Assembly: GCA_023662705.1 (NCBI GenBank)
Contig: JAMPIM010000017.1
Coordinates: 1-36,789, forward strand
DNA length: 36,789 nt
Source of the DNA: Candidatus Gastranaerophilales bacterium
Lineage (GTDB): Bacteria > Cyanobacteriota > Vampirovibrionia > Gastranaerophilales > Gastranaerophilaceae
Direction of reading: 5' to 3'
The notes under the pieces are model-generated. The model saw nothing but the letters and a program-made list of their open reading frames with translations, had not been told where the DNA came from and ran no database searches. Made by a program: the position numbers and the translations under genes. Of the stretch, positions 7,903 to 15,151 are shown piece after piece (position 1 is the first letter of the stretch; the number at the start of each line of letters is the position of its first letter).

Positions 7903-7988
7903 ACGCAAACCCTCCTTTCGTCAAGCTTTGTCTGAATTTACAGTTCGTCCTTGAGAAATTAGTTTTGCAACGGGAGTGCCCGATTGAC

Positions 7989-8016
7989 TATATATTAATA
8001 TAATTACCGATGTAAA
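7989..8016 (-). promoter_or_regulatory. Predicted promoter of peptide gene 1
   Basis: On the minus strand TTTACA (8016-8011) and TATATA (7994-7989) are 16 nt apart. The predicted leader of about 80 nt is close to the 73-nt leader of the paralogous peptide gene, and contains a small CGGG-CACT-CCCG hairpin near its 5' end. Confidence 0.38.
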
Positions 8017-8042
8017 ACATCATGTGTTTGATGTATAAGAAA

Positions 8043-8255
8043 TTAGTCTTTTTCAATAGTTATTTTATAACCAAAAATATCGGCAATTGTTTTTACTTCG
8101 TCGTATCTGAAAGAACTGGTTGATATTTTATTTAAAATACTGCTTTGAGTATAATGTTTTCCTGTTTTTTCAACAAGAATTTCTGCCAATTTTTTAGCAG
8201 TTAAGTTTTCTCTAAGCATTATTATTTTTACTTGTTCTTTTGATGTCATATTCAT
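8043..8255 (-). CDS. Small helix-turn-helix protein 1 (70 aa)
   Basis: This is a paralogue of the 77-aa protein at 22389-22622. Both share KEQ[V/I]K near the N-terminus, K-[K/E]-LA, EKTGK, a T-x-x-SI-x-x-K helix and a C-terminal IA-x-I-[F/L]-GYKI. The EKTGK-x-x-T-x-x-SI segment, with its helices, looks like a helix-turn-helix DNA-binding fold of XRE type, so it is probably a small repressor. The start at 8255 has no SD. A minus-strand promoter (TTGTCA-18 nt-TATAAT) ends 11 nt upstream, so the mRNA would have a leader of only about 5 nt. It is divergent from the 60-aa gene at 8379, with three AGATAA repeats at exact 20-bp spacing between them, and it lies directly upstream of peptide gene 1. 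Confidence 0.72.
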   Translation of the reverse strand: MNMTSKEQVKIIMLRENLTAKKLAEILVEKTGKHYTQSSILNKISTSSFRYDEVKTIADIFGYKITIEKD

Positions 8256-8261
8256 AATACA

Positions 8262-8339
8262 AGATAATTATACAACTATACAGATAATCTTGACAAATAT
8301 CAGATAAAGTGATAATTTATATATGTATATAGCGATAAT
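8262..8339. promoter_or_regulatory. Overlapping divergent promoters with 20-bp-spaced AGATAA operator repeats
   Basis: AGATAA begins at 8262, 8282 and 8302, exactly two helical turns apart, with further GATAAT copies at 8311 and 8334. The plus promoter (TTGACA 8290-8295, 17 nt, TAATTT 8313-8318) and the minus promoter (TTGTCA 8296-8291, 18 nt, TATAAT 8272-8267) share almost the same -35 region. The first AGATAAT overlaps the minus -10, the second abuts both -35s and the third lies in the plus spacer. This is the layout expected of an autoregulating repressor, most simply the adjacent HTH protein. Confidence 0.6.
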
Positions 8340-8378
8340 TGTCACAATATTCAAATGCAATATTAAGAAAGGTTAATC

Positions 8379-8561
8379 ATGCTAACGAAAGAACTTGAAG
8401 AACGGGAAAAACTTGCAAGCAAAGCAGACGCTTTAGTCATCGTTACGCTTGATTCTTGCGAAAAGGAAGATTATACAACACAACAAATAGTGCTTGAAGA
8501 AGCACAAAGATACACATCACAATTGAGTGAAAAACTGATAGAATTAAATTTTTCTATCTAA
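8379..8561 (+). CDS. Hypothetical 60-aa charged protein
   Basis: I do not recognise this family. The 60-residue product is acidic and probably helical (MLTKELEEREKLASKADALV at the start, LEEAQRYTSQLSEKLIEL near the end), with no membrane segment or signal. An AGAAAGG SD (8366-8372) lies 6 nt before the ATG, and a good promoter lies upstream (TTGACA, 17 nt, TAATTT). It is divergent from the HTH gene and probably controlled through the AGATAA repeats that overlap its promoter. Its last 8 nt overlap the convergent end of secG. The neighbouring HTH and peptide genes suggest an accessory role, but nothing in its sequence defines one. Confidence 0.55.
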   Translation: MLTKELEEREKLASKADALVIVTLDSCEKEDYTTQQIVLEEAQRYTSQLSEKLIELNFSI

Positions 8562-8778
8562 CGATTCCGAATCCTAACAAGAATACACATACGATAAATA
8601 CAACCGCAACGATTGCAGTTAATTTATTCAATCCCTGTTCTGCGCTCTTTTGAGATGAGAACATTTGAGCAGCATTTCCAATCCCTGCGATGCCGTCGCC
8701 TTTTGGTGAGTGCATTAGGATAAGTACGATTAGTAATAGAGCTGATACGACTAAAGTAGTCCAAACTAGTGTAAGCAT
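8554..8778 (-). CDS. secG: Preprotein translocase subunit SecG
   Basis: SecG is the small auxiliary subunit of the SecYEG protein export channel in the inner membrane. The 74-residue product has two predicted membrane segments (about 2-22 and 52-72) joined by the conserved cytoplasmic loop HSPKGDGIAGIGNAAQMF, which matches the family pattern of K-x-x-G followed by a Gly-rich stretch. GAAGG lies upstream of the ATG. It starts 3 nt after the stop of the Nudix regulator gene, so the two are co-transcribed. Its 3' end overlaps the convergent 60-aa gene by 8 nt, with no terminator visible between them. Confidence 0.88.
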   Translation of the reverse strand: MLTLVWTTLVVSALLLIVLILMHSPKGDGIAGIGNAAQMFSSQKSAEQGLNKLTAIVAVVFIVCVFLLGFGIVR

Positions 8779-8781
8779 TTT

Positions 8782-9462
8782 TTATTTTCCTTCTGATTTT
8801 TTAATAAAATGAGCTCGTTTTGAGTTTAATTTAATATTGTCGAAAGTATAGAGTCGAGCAGGTCGTTTTGAAGTGGATTTTGAGAACTCGTTCAACTCTC
8901 TTAAACCTTCTGTTGTGATAACTTTTTTACGGAAATTTCTCTTATCAAGAGTTTTTTCCATAATCATTTCATAAGCTTTTTGCATTTCTGTAAGAGTGAA
9001 TTTTTCGTTCAATAACTGATAAGCTACCGGACACATTTCCAAGCGTTCTCTTGTACGTTTTAGAGAATATTGAATAATTTCTTTGTGGTCAAACGCAAGA
9101 GGCGGAAGGTCAAAAACTTTGTGCCAAGCCAAATCTTCGGTTGTAATTACATCAAAGTCTTCTGCTCTTATTAATGCAAAATAAGCTACTGTAATAACTC
9201 TTGAAATAGGGTGTCTCAAAGGGTCGCCGAATGTATAAAGCTGTTCAAGGTAGATGTTATCTACATTTGTTTTTTCCTTAAGAACGCGCATAGCAGCTTC
9301 GTCAAGGTTTTCTGACATTCTAACGTATCCGCCCGGAATCGCCCATTTGTCTTTGAAAGGTTCATTGTTACGTTTAACCAACAAAGCTTGCAGTGCATTA
9401 TTTTTGATTGTCAAAATAACAATGTCGACTGTAATCTCGTGCGTTTTAATTTCGTTAAACAT
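8782..9462 (-). CDS. NrtR-like Nudix-domain transcriptional regulator
   Basis: The 226-residue protein has an N-terminal Nudix domain followed by a winged-helix segment ending KRPARLYTFDNI, the layout of NrtR-type regulators. In that family an ADP-ribose-type ligand controls DNA binding at NAD-metabolism genes. The Nudix box is at about 45-67 (GYVRMSENLDEAAMRVLKEK). It has lost most of the catalytic R-E-U-x-E-E-x-G-U core, which reads R-V-L-K-E-K-T-N-V here, so hydrolysis is unlikely and a sensing role fits better. GAGGTGG sits just before the ATG. The target genes are not evident in the window; it is co-transcribed with secG. Confidence 0.78.
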   Translation of the reverse strand: MFNEIKTHEITVDIVILTIKNNALQALLVKRNNEPFKDKWAIPGGYVRMSENLDEAAMRVLKEKTNVDNIYLEQLYTFGDPLRHPISRVITVAYFALIRAEDFDVITTEDLAWHKVFDLPPLAFDHKEIIQYSLKRTRERLEMCPVAYQLLNEKFTLTEMQKAYEMIMEKTLDKRNFRKKVITTEGLRELNEFSKSTSKRPARLYTFDNIKLNSKRAHFIKKSEGK

Positions 9463-9526
9463 AATCCACCTCTGTAGATTATTCTATTACAAAGTCATAA
9501 AAAATGGAAGTGGCTCTATCGTCCGA

Positions 9527-10756
9527 CTATAGGGGAACTTCTGAACAAGTGCAATGAATTCCGCCCTGATATTCTGTCAACATAATTTTTGAGATAAAAT
9601 TCTTGTCGCCGTCTACGAAATAAATATGTTCGGGATTTACATAAGGAGAAATTGAATTGATAAACTCTTTTTCAAAACTGAATCCGATTGTTTCAGCCAT
9701 TTCCGGAGTTAATCCTAAACGCTCATCAATATTAGATTTGTTTGTTATATATACTAACTCGCTGAACCTGTTCTTAAGTGCGTTGGCATTTATAAAATTG
9801 CAGTATTGTTTTAAGAAATTATCTCCGTCAGAGTTTGGTTCGGTTTCATAAATTCTTCCCGGAACTCTGATTACTTCAAAGTCGTTGTCTGATAGAATTT
9901 TTTCTATTTCATCTGTTTGTGCACGGTTATTCAGTGTTATTTCTGCTTCAAAAATTCTAATGAATTTGAGCATTGTGTTATAAGCTTCTTTATATTTTTG
10001 CGTGTCTTCAAATGGGTTCATAGTGATATATGCTTTTAGTTTATCTAAACCCTTATAAAGAGTTTCGACTGATATTTTATCGTCAGCTAATAAAATTCGC
10101 TTATTATCTAAAGGTCGGATAAATAAATCTAAATGATAATCCATTTGAGGCAGTACTATAACCTTATCTACACCATACATTGCCTGAATATCTTCTATAT
10201 CATATTTTGCAAGTTCATTTTTACCTACAAAGACGCTGTCCTGTTTTCCGTCTTTGACAATAAAAAGATTTCCGCCCGGAATATGTGCTTTGTGGTATAG
10301 CGAATTTAATTCATCTTTTTGTGCAATAAATCTTTCTTTGATATCTTCAGGGTTTTGTCTTGCAATATCAGCAAACATTCCGAATATATCTTGATTTATT
10401 TGCATAAAGCGGGGAGTTTCTCGGGTGCATTTTTCTGTAATATCATATCTTAAATTAAAGAACTTTAGGATAGAACTAAACGGGTCTGTTTCTTTAAGTG
10501 TTAATAATTTATCTTTAACTATTGTCCAGTAATCTTGCGCCCAAAGATTGCCATTAGTTGTATAAGGAGGCACAATTTCATCGCATTTATTTTCAAGCAA
10601 TCCGCCAAAAGGAGAATAGATTCTAAATCCTTCTTCTTGTCCTATTTTGTACATCTCATCAGCTATGCCGTAACAATTTGCACTCATAAGAAAACCTCTG
10701 AGATATCGTGCATCATAGCCTTTAAAATTGTTGCAGGAAGTTGGTTGAATATTCAT
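9527..10756 (-). CDS. Pentein-fold protein, agmatine/arginine deiminase-like
   Basis: Motifs across the 409 residues match guanidine-modifying penteins, especially agmatine deiminase and peptidyl-arginine deiminase relatives: LWAQDYW (D75), HIPGGN (158-163), YHLD (H208, D210), a VYITN segment, and GGIHC near the C-terminus with the candidate nucleophile Cys402. All catalytic positions appear to be present, so it may hydrolyse a guanidino group of arginine, agmatine or a peptide. The substrate cannot be told from sequence. The N-terminus MNIQPTSCNNFKGYDAR resembles a leader I associate with Gastranaerophilales proteins, and no clear signal peptide is seen. It follows the GspE-like gene by 32 nt on the same strand and probably belongs to the kinase/receiver operon. 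Confidence 0.65.
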   Translation of the reverse strand: MNIQPTSCNNFKGYDARYLRGFLMSANCYGIADEMYKIGQEEGFRIYSPFGGLLENKCDEIVPPYTTNGNLWAQDYWTIVKDKLLTLKETDPFSSILKFFNLRYDITEKCTRETPRFMQINQDIFGMFADIARQNPEDIKERFIAQKDELNSLYHKAHIPGGNLFIVKDGKQDSVFVGKNELAKYDIEDIQAMYGVDKVIVLPQMDYHLDLFIRPLDNKRILLADDKISVETLYKGLDKLKAYITMNPFEDTQKYKEAYNTMLKFIRIFEAEITLNNRAQTDEIEKILSDNDFEVIRVPGRIYETEPNSDGDNFLKQYCNFINANALKNRFSELVYITNKSNIDERLGLTPEMAETIGFSFEKEFINSISPYVNPEHIYFVDGDKNFISKIMLTEYQGGIHCTCSEVPL

Positions 10757-10788
10757 ACCAACATGAAACCCCGTAAAATAAAAACTTG

Positions 10789-12171
10789 CTATGCCAGATA
10801 TTTTTGTAAAGTTGTTTTATCAAAAACTTCCACGCTGTCTCGTGAGTGAATAAACACAAGACAAGATATTAAGGATTTGAATGATTGAAAATCATCAAAT
10901 GCGAGTTTCTGTCTCAAATCTGTCATATTATTTGCCATAAACTCGGTAATAATTGTTTTATCGTTGTAATAAAGTTCTGATAAGAATTCAAATGCTTCGC
11001 GGGTTTTGATTCCCTCAAGATAAATAACATCAGGAGACTGGAATTCAACATATCTGAGAGCTTTATCCATATTAAACCCGATATTTTCATTGAGTTCACA
11101 TTGATTAACGTGGTTCAATTCATATTTAGCGATGGATTCAATTGTCATAATATTTTTATTCAATTCAGTTGTTTCCATCAAAAGAGAATAAATAATATGA
11201 GTTTTACCGCTCAATGGTGAACCGCAAACAAGAATAATCCCCGGGGTCTCCATTGCGTTTAATAATATTGAACGCTGTTTTTCATCAGGAATAATCTTTT
11301 CAAGTTTTGTCGGCGGTTTATAAATCTTTAACGAAATTCTTTCACCCATAATAGTCGGGAAAGATGAAACAGATGCAATAAGCATAGTTTCTTCAACCTT
11401 AAAACAAAGTTTGCCTAGCTGCGGAATTTCACATACAGACGGATCAAGATTTGATAAAATTTTGAGTTTGGAAACAAATGCGGAGTTTAAAATAGAAGGA
11501 ATAATACCTTTATCTAAAACTTCTCCGTGCTGTTTAAACACTACTTTCAAGCCGTCTTCTACCTGTTCAAAGTTGAGTTCGTGAATATCTTCGATAATAG
11601 CTTGTTTTAAGATTGCACGAATAACTTTTTGTATATGTTCTTCGCCTGAATCTTCTTTATGCAGTTCTTCTGTCCAGTCAAATTCTTCAGCATTAGCTGA
11701 AAGTGAAATGCTGTCTACAGTGTCTGCAACTTTATAGTATTCATCAATTTTTTTAGTAATACTGACCTCTGAGGCAATAACCGGTTCGATTGAACATTCT
11801 GCTGTTTCAATAATTTTATCAATTGCAAACAAATCCAGAGGGTCTGCCATTGCAACCGTAAGTACATCTTCAATCTTAAACAGAGGAATAATTCTGTATC
11901 TTCTTGCGTCTGCAAAAGAGATAAAGTTAAAACACTTAGCATCAGGTGAATAGTCTTCCAGATTAACATAAGGAATATGGAGTTTTGATTCCAAAAACTT
12001 TAATAGAGTTTCTTCGCCCAAGATTCCCGAATTAATAAGTGCCTGCCCGATGTTTATATTTTGAACATTAGCAAGCTCTTCCGCTTTTTCTAATGTCTCG
12101 TATTCGACAATCCCGTCACGGACAAGTTCGTATTTGAGTTTTTCTAAAGTTTTATTATTAATCGTTTCCAT
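10789..12171 (-). CDS. Degenerate GspE/PilB-type ATPase with N-terminal MshEN domain
   Basis: The first 145 residues look like an MshEN/T2SSE-N domain (IGQALINSGILGEETLLKFL and following), which binds c-di-GMP in some homologues. Residues 175-460 resemble the secretion/pilus ATPase core, with Walker A GSPLSGKT (317-324). Key features are altered: the Walker B/GEIRD region reads DVIYLEGIKT (381-390), with the Gly-Glu order reversed, the T-L-H-T-N-like His-box is EFMAN, and the C-terminal zinc cysteines are missing. At 460 residues it is shorter than a typical GspE. I infer a regulatory or scaffold pseudo-ATPase rather than a motor. It overlaps the receiver gene by 14 nt, so output of the upstream two-component pair may act on it. 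Confidence 0.75.
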   Translation of the reverse strand: METINNKTLEKLKYELVRDGIVEYETLEKAEELANVQNINIGQALINSGILGEETLLKFLESKLHIPYVNLEDYSPDAKCFNFISFADARRYRIIPLFKIEDVLTVAMADPLDLFAIDKIIETAECSIEPVIASEVSITKKIDEYYKVADTVDSISLSANAEEFDWTEELHKEDSGEEHIQKVIRAILKQAIIEDIHELNFEQVEDGLKVVFKQHGEVLDKGIIPSILNSAFVSKLKILSNLDPSVCEIPQLGKLCFKVEETMLIASVSSFPTIMGERISLKIYKPPTKLEKIIPDEKQRSILLNAMETPGIILVCGSPLSGKTHIIYSLLMETTELNKNIMTIESIAKYELNHVNQCELNENIGFNMDKALRYVEFQSPDVIYLEGIKTREAFEFLSELYYNDKTIITEFMANNMTDLRQKLAFDDFQSFKSLISCLVFIHSRDSVEVFDKTTLQKYLA

Positions 12172-12529
12172 TTAGATATTCTTCTACCTTTTTAACAATA
12201 ACATCCAATTCAAACGGTTTTGTGATATATTCATTTACCCCTGTTTCTTCTCCGATAGCCTTGTCTTCGAGCTGAGAGCGCGCAGTAACCATAATGATTG
12301 GAATATCTTTATATTTATTATCGTATTTTAAAAGACGGCTGATTTTGTATCCGTTGATTTTTGGCATCATAACGTCAAGGATAATCAAATCCGGCATGAT
12401 TTCTTTTGCAAGACGGAGTCCGTCTTCTCCGTTGAAAGCGGTGTAGCATACAAAACCCGATACTTCGAGTACGAATTTCAGGCTTTCAACGATATCCTGT
12501 TCATCATCTACTATAAGAATCTTTTTCAT
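12158..12529 (-). CDS. Single-domain response regulator (CheY-like receiver)
   Basis: The 123-residue protein is a stand-alone receiver domain: acidic pair D8/D9 in ILIVDDEQD, phospho-acceptor D52 in LIILDVMMPK, the conserved Thr in MVTAR and Lys in ITKPF. There is no output domain, so it must signal by protein contact, perhaps to the GspE-like protein encoded next. The start at 12529 is preferred over an upstream in-frame start because AAGGGG is 6 nt before it. The gene overlaps the end of the histidine kinase gene by 26 nt and the start of the GspE-like gene by 14 nt, which indicates tight co-translation of a single signalling unit. Confidence 0.9.
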   Translation of the reverse strand: MKKILIVDDEQDIVESLKFVLEVSGFVCYTAFNGEDGLRLAKEIMPDLIILDVMMPKINGYKISRLLKYDNKYKDIPIIMVTARSQLEDKAIGEETGVNEYITKPFELDVIVKKVEEYLNGND

Positions 12530-14516
12530 GTACATCCCCTTCAATCTCGTATGAATACATTATATCACATTTTCCATAAACATTCTCGTTTTGAGCGGTC
12601 ACGGTGTCGATTTTCTTTTTCAAAAACTCACAGGCAGGCTTGTCACCGTCTAAGATAACCATTGATAAGGTTGTCATTTGACCTTCTTTTTCAATTAATG
12701 AATTTGTTAAGTAAGTTTTGTTAAGAAGATTTTCTTCTTTCATTAAGTTCTCAATAATATTATTCGTTGATTTTATGCTGATAAGCGCTGCCGTGCCTCC
12801 GCTTGAGCGGGCTTTTTGAATAACCTGTTTTTTAATCATATTGAAGTTGCTCTTATCATTTGCAATCGGAATCACAAAATAGAATCTTGAACCTTTGTTG
12901 ATTTCTGAATCACACCAGATTGCGCCGTTATGTGATTCCATCAACTGTCTTGCAATAGGAAGTCCTAGTCCTGAACCGCCAACCTGACGAGAAAGGGAGT
13001 TTTCTATCTGAGCAAATTTATCAAATACGTGGTTTAAGTCTTTGCGCTCAATGCCTATGCCCTGGTCTTCTACGCAGACTTGAAGATAGTTGCCTTGAAG
13101 TTTTTTGATATCTTCTTCAAAACAGTGGTCATATTGGAGCTCGCGTGCATTAATAACTCTTGATGAAATTTCGATTGTGCCTGCATTTGGAGTGAACTTA
13201 ATTGCATTAGATACAAGATTGGTTAATACTTGTTCCAATCTGTTAGAATCTGCATAGATTTCAGGTGATTCTGCCGATGGAGTGTATTTAAGAGTTAATT
13301 CTTTTTCTCTGGCAACTTCCGTTAAATTGTTTTTGACATATTCGATTACGGGTTCAATGTGTGTAAGTTCAAATTTGAAATCCATTTTTCCTGCTTCGAT
13401 TTTTGAGATGTCGAGAAGGTCATTAATGATTCCTGAAAGTCTTACTGCATTGCGTTTTCCCATTGATACGAATTTGTTAATATTTTCGGTCATTTCGCCT
13501 GCTTTTCCGCTTAGGATAATATCCATAGCATTCTTGATTGCGGTAAGCGGCGTTCTTAATTCGTGAGAAACGATTGAAATAAATTCTGATTTTAATCGTT
13601 CAAGTTTCTGCAATTTTCTGTTTGTAGTTTTTAATTCCTGTGTAAAAGAGGCGCTCTGAAGTGGAATTGTTACCTGTTGAACAAGAGTTTGGAAACAGGT
13701 TGCATCTTCTGTTGTAAACTGTTTTTCACGATAGATTTCCGTGAATCCGAAAAACTCGTCGCTTGAGGTAATTGGAGCAAATAAATTATCGTATCTTAAA
13801 ACAGAAAAGTCGTATTCTTTTACATTGTGTTTAATATTTTTTTCGATTTTCAGGTTTCCGATTTTGATATCAAACGGCGGGTCTGATAATAATGATTTAT
13901 AACTTAAAATTGCACGGAGTTTCAAGGCTTCAAGCAATCGGTCAGAAATCTTATACAGTGAATTAATAATTAAAACAGGTTCGCGTTCGGAACGAAACAT
14001 CAGAGTGCAAGATAGTTCAAAATTAAGCGATTTTTCAATCCCTTCAACCATGATTTTGAGTAATTTGTCTTTATCAAGAGTTCCTGCAAGCTGGGAACTT
14101 GTGTTGTATAAAACATTCAGCTGATAGAGACTTCTTGCAAGTTCCTGATTGGCTTTTGTCATTTTTATCAGTGATTGTCGGGTTCTCATACTTGCATCAA
14201 TTGTTGCAGCAAGTAGTTTTTTATCCAGCGGGGTTGTGATAAACAAGTTTACGTTATGAGTGACGTCTTTATTATGTCTGACATTTCCGACAACCAACAA
14301 AATTATAACGGAAAACTGTTTAATTTTGCGACAAAGCGGTTTTAATTCAAGTGCGGTTAAATCCCCGTCAAGGATGACTATTTCAGGTTCTTCGACTTTG
14401 AGGGTATCAAAAATCATCATTTCATCAACAGAAGTAATTACTTCGTCTGACGAAAATGTTTCTTTAACGATTCTCTCTTTTTCACTATCCTCACTAATCA
14501 ATAGAAACTTTGTCAT
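12504..14516 (-). CDS. Soluble hybrid-like sensor histidine kinase with pseudo-receiver and GAF-like region
   Basis: The 670-residue kinase has no membrane segment. Residues 1-110 resemble a receiver domain (FLLISED, IVILDGDL with D50) but lack the conserved Lys (TTPLD instead of KP), so it is likely a pseudo-receiver. Residues about 130-290 look GAF-like. The HisKA box FISIVSHELRTP holds the phospho-acceptor H318. The ATPase domain has N437 (LVSNAIKF), DQGIGI (484-489) and GGSGLGL (513-519). About 110 further residues follow, ending in another ILDGD-containing segment. The start at 14516 is the first ATG matching the receiver fold. There is no SD, but a -10 element ends 6 nt upstream. It probably phosphorylates the receiver encoded next. 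Confidence 0.88.
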   Translation of the reverse strand: MTKFLLISEDSEKERIVKETFSSDEVITSVDEMMIFDTLKVEEPEIVILDGDLTALELKPLCRKIKQFSVIILLVVGNVRHNKDVTHNVNLFITTPLDKKLLAATIDASMRTRQSLIKMTKANQELARSLYQLNVLYNTSSQLAGTLDKDKLLKIMVEGIEKSLNFELSCTLMFRSEREPVLIINSLYKISDRLLEALKLRAILSYKSLLSDPPFDIKIGNLKIEKNIKHNVKEYDFSVLRYDNLFAPITSSDEFFGFTEIYREKQFTTEDATCFQTLVQQVTIPLQSASFTQELKTTNRKLQKLERLKSEFISIVSHELRTPLTAIKNAMDIILSGKAGEMTENINKFVSMGKRNAVRLSGIINDLLDISKIEAGKMDFKFELTHIEPVIEYVKNNLTEVAREKELTLKYTPSAESPEIYADSNRLEQVLTNLVSNAIKFTPNAGTIEISSRVINARELQYDHCFEEDIKKLQGNYLQVCVEDQGIGIERKDLNHVFDKFAQIENSLSRQVGGSGLGLPIARQLMESHNGAIWCDSEINKGSRFYFVIPIANDKSNFNMIKKQVIQKARSSGGTAALISIKSTNNIIENLMKEENLLNKTYLTNSLIEKEGQMTTLSMVILDGDKPACEFLKKKIDTVTAQNENVYGKCDIMYSYEIEGDVHEKDSYSR

Positions 14517-14522
14517 AGCTAT

Positions 14523-14552
14523 ATGATACCAAAAACCATACAGTATTGGCAA
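14523..14552 (-). promoter_or_regulatory. Predicted leaderless promoter of the histidine kinase operon
   Basis: On the minus strand TTGCCA (14552-14547) and TATCAT (14528-14523) are 18 nt apart, and the -10 ends exactly 6 nt before the ATG at 14516. This predicts transcription starting at the start codon. Confidence 0.45.
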
Positions 14553-14581
14553 TACTTGCTATATACACAAAATTTATCATT

Positions 14582-14839
14582 TTAAAATTCAAAAATATCT
14601 TTATCTATTTTTTTATCTAAAATTGCGCCGAATTCTTCAAAACTTAACCCTAAGGCTTTAATAATACGACATACTGTATATAATTTAGGGCTTCTTAATC
14701 CTGCTTCAATATTTTGTAATGTAGAATCCGCTATGCCATTTTCATCACAAAACATTACATACTTTTTAGTGTTGCTTTTTCTTAACTCTTTTAGCAATTC
14801 ACCTATTAATTTAGAAAATTTATACTCGTTCTCTTGCAT
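14582..14839 (-). CDS. XRE-family helix-turn-helix regulator (85 aa)
   Basis: The 85-residue protein is a short Cro/C1-type HTH domain: LIGELLKELRKSN, then DENGIADSTLQNIEAGLRSP (recognition helix region about 33-52), and LYTVCRIIKALGLSFEEF, the typical IxKAL(G)LS closing helix. It has no second domain, so it is probably a DNA-binding repressor or an antitoxin-like protein. It is not closely similar to the two smaller HTH paralogues at 8043 and 22389. No SD is visible; TAAAAT (complement of 14847-14852) ends 7 nt before the ATG. It is on the same strand as the kinase operon, but the kinase has its own promoter. Upstream lies a decayed stretch, so it may be a relic of a mobile segment. Confidence 0.78.
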   Translation of the reverse strand: MQENEYKFSKLIGELLKELRKSNTKKYVMFCDENGIADSTLQNIEAGLRSPKLYTVCRIIKALGLSFEEFGAILDKKIDKDIFEF

Positions 14840-15151
14840 TAAGTTAATTTTAAAACTATTAAGTAAAATTATTATCCCTAATTGAGGAGTGTTATTTACT
14901 AAAACTTGTTTCTACTAAATTAATCAACTTATAGTAAAACTCAATCTGTTCTGCACTTGCATGTTAAGCTTTTCTTCTAAATACAACTAGGCTACCAAAT
15001 TTCTTTTTTAATTCGCTTTGATCTATTGTATGCATATTTGAATTCTAGTTAACATGTGCGTATAGTTCCATTGCGCTATACGTTCATGGTTATATGTACA
15101 ATTAGTTCTTGTTATGCTCTGCTGAATATACCACCCAATTGAGGAGTGAAT
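14840..15151. other. Gene-poor stretch with short repeats
   Basis: No supported coding sequence is visible between the XRE gene and the frameshifted lipoprotein remnant. It contains a perfect 7-bp inverted repeat CGTATAG/CTATACG (15059-15065, 15076-15082) and one copy of a 12-nt direct repeat (14880-14891). Stop codons are frequent on both strands. Decayed accessory DNA is the simplest reading. Confidence 0.5.
14880..15148. repeat. 12-nt direct repeat AATTGAGGAGTG, two copies
   Basis: AATTGAGGAGTG occurs at 14880-14891 and again at 15137-15148, each preceded by a C-rich triplet. The second copy supplies the SD of the frameshifted lipoprotein gene; the first has no gene behind it. It may mark a duplicated gene start whose first copy has been lost. 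Confidence 0.5.

Noticed and set aside
8313..8345. AT-rich TATATATG run as an origin or integration site
   Set aside because: It is short, has no flanking direct repeats or recombinase gene, and fits ordinary promoter sequence.
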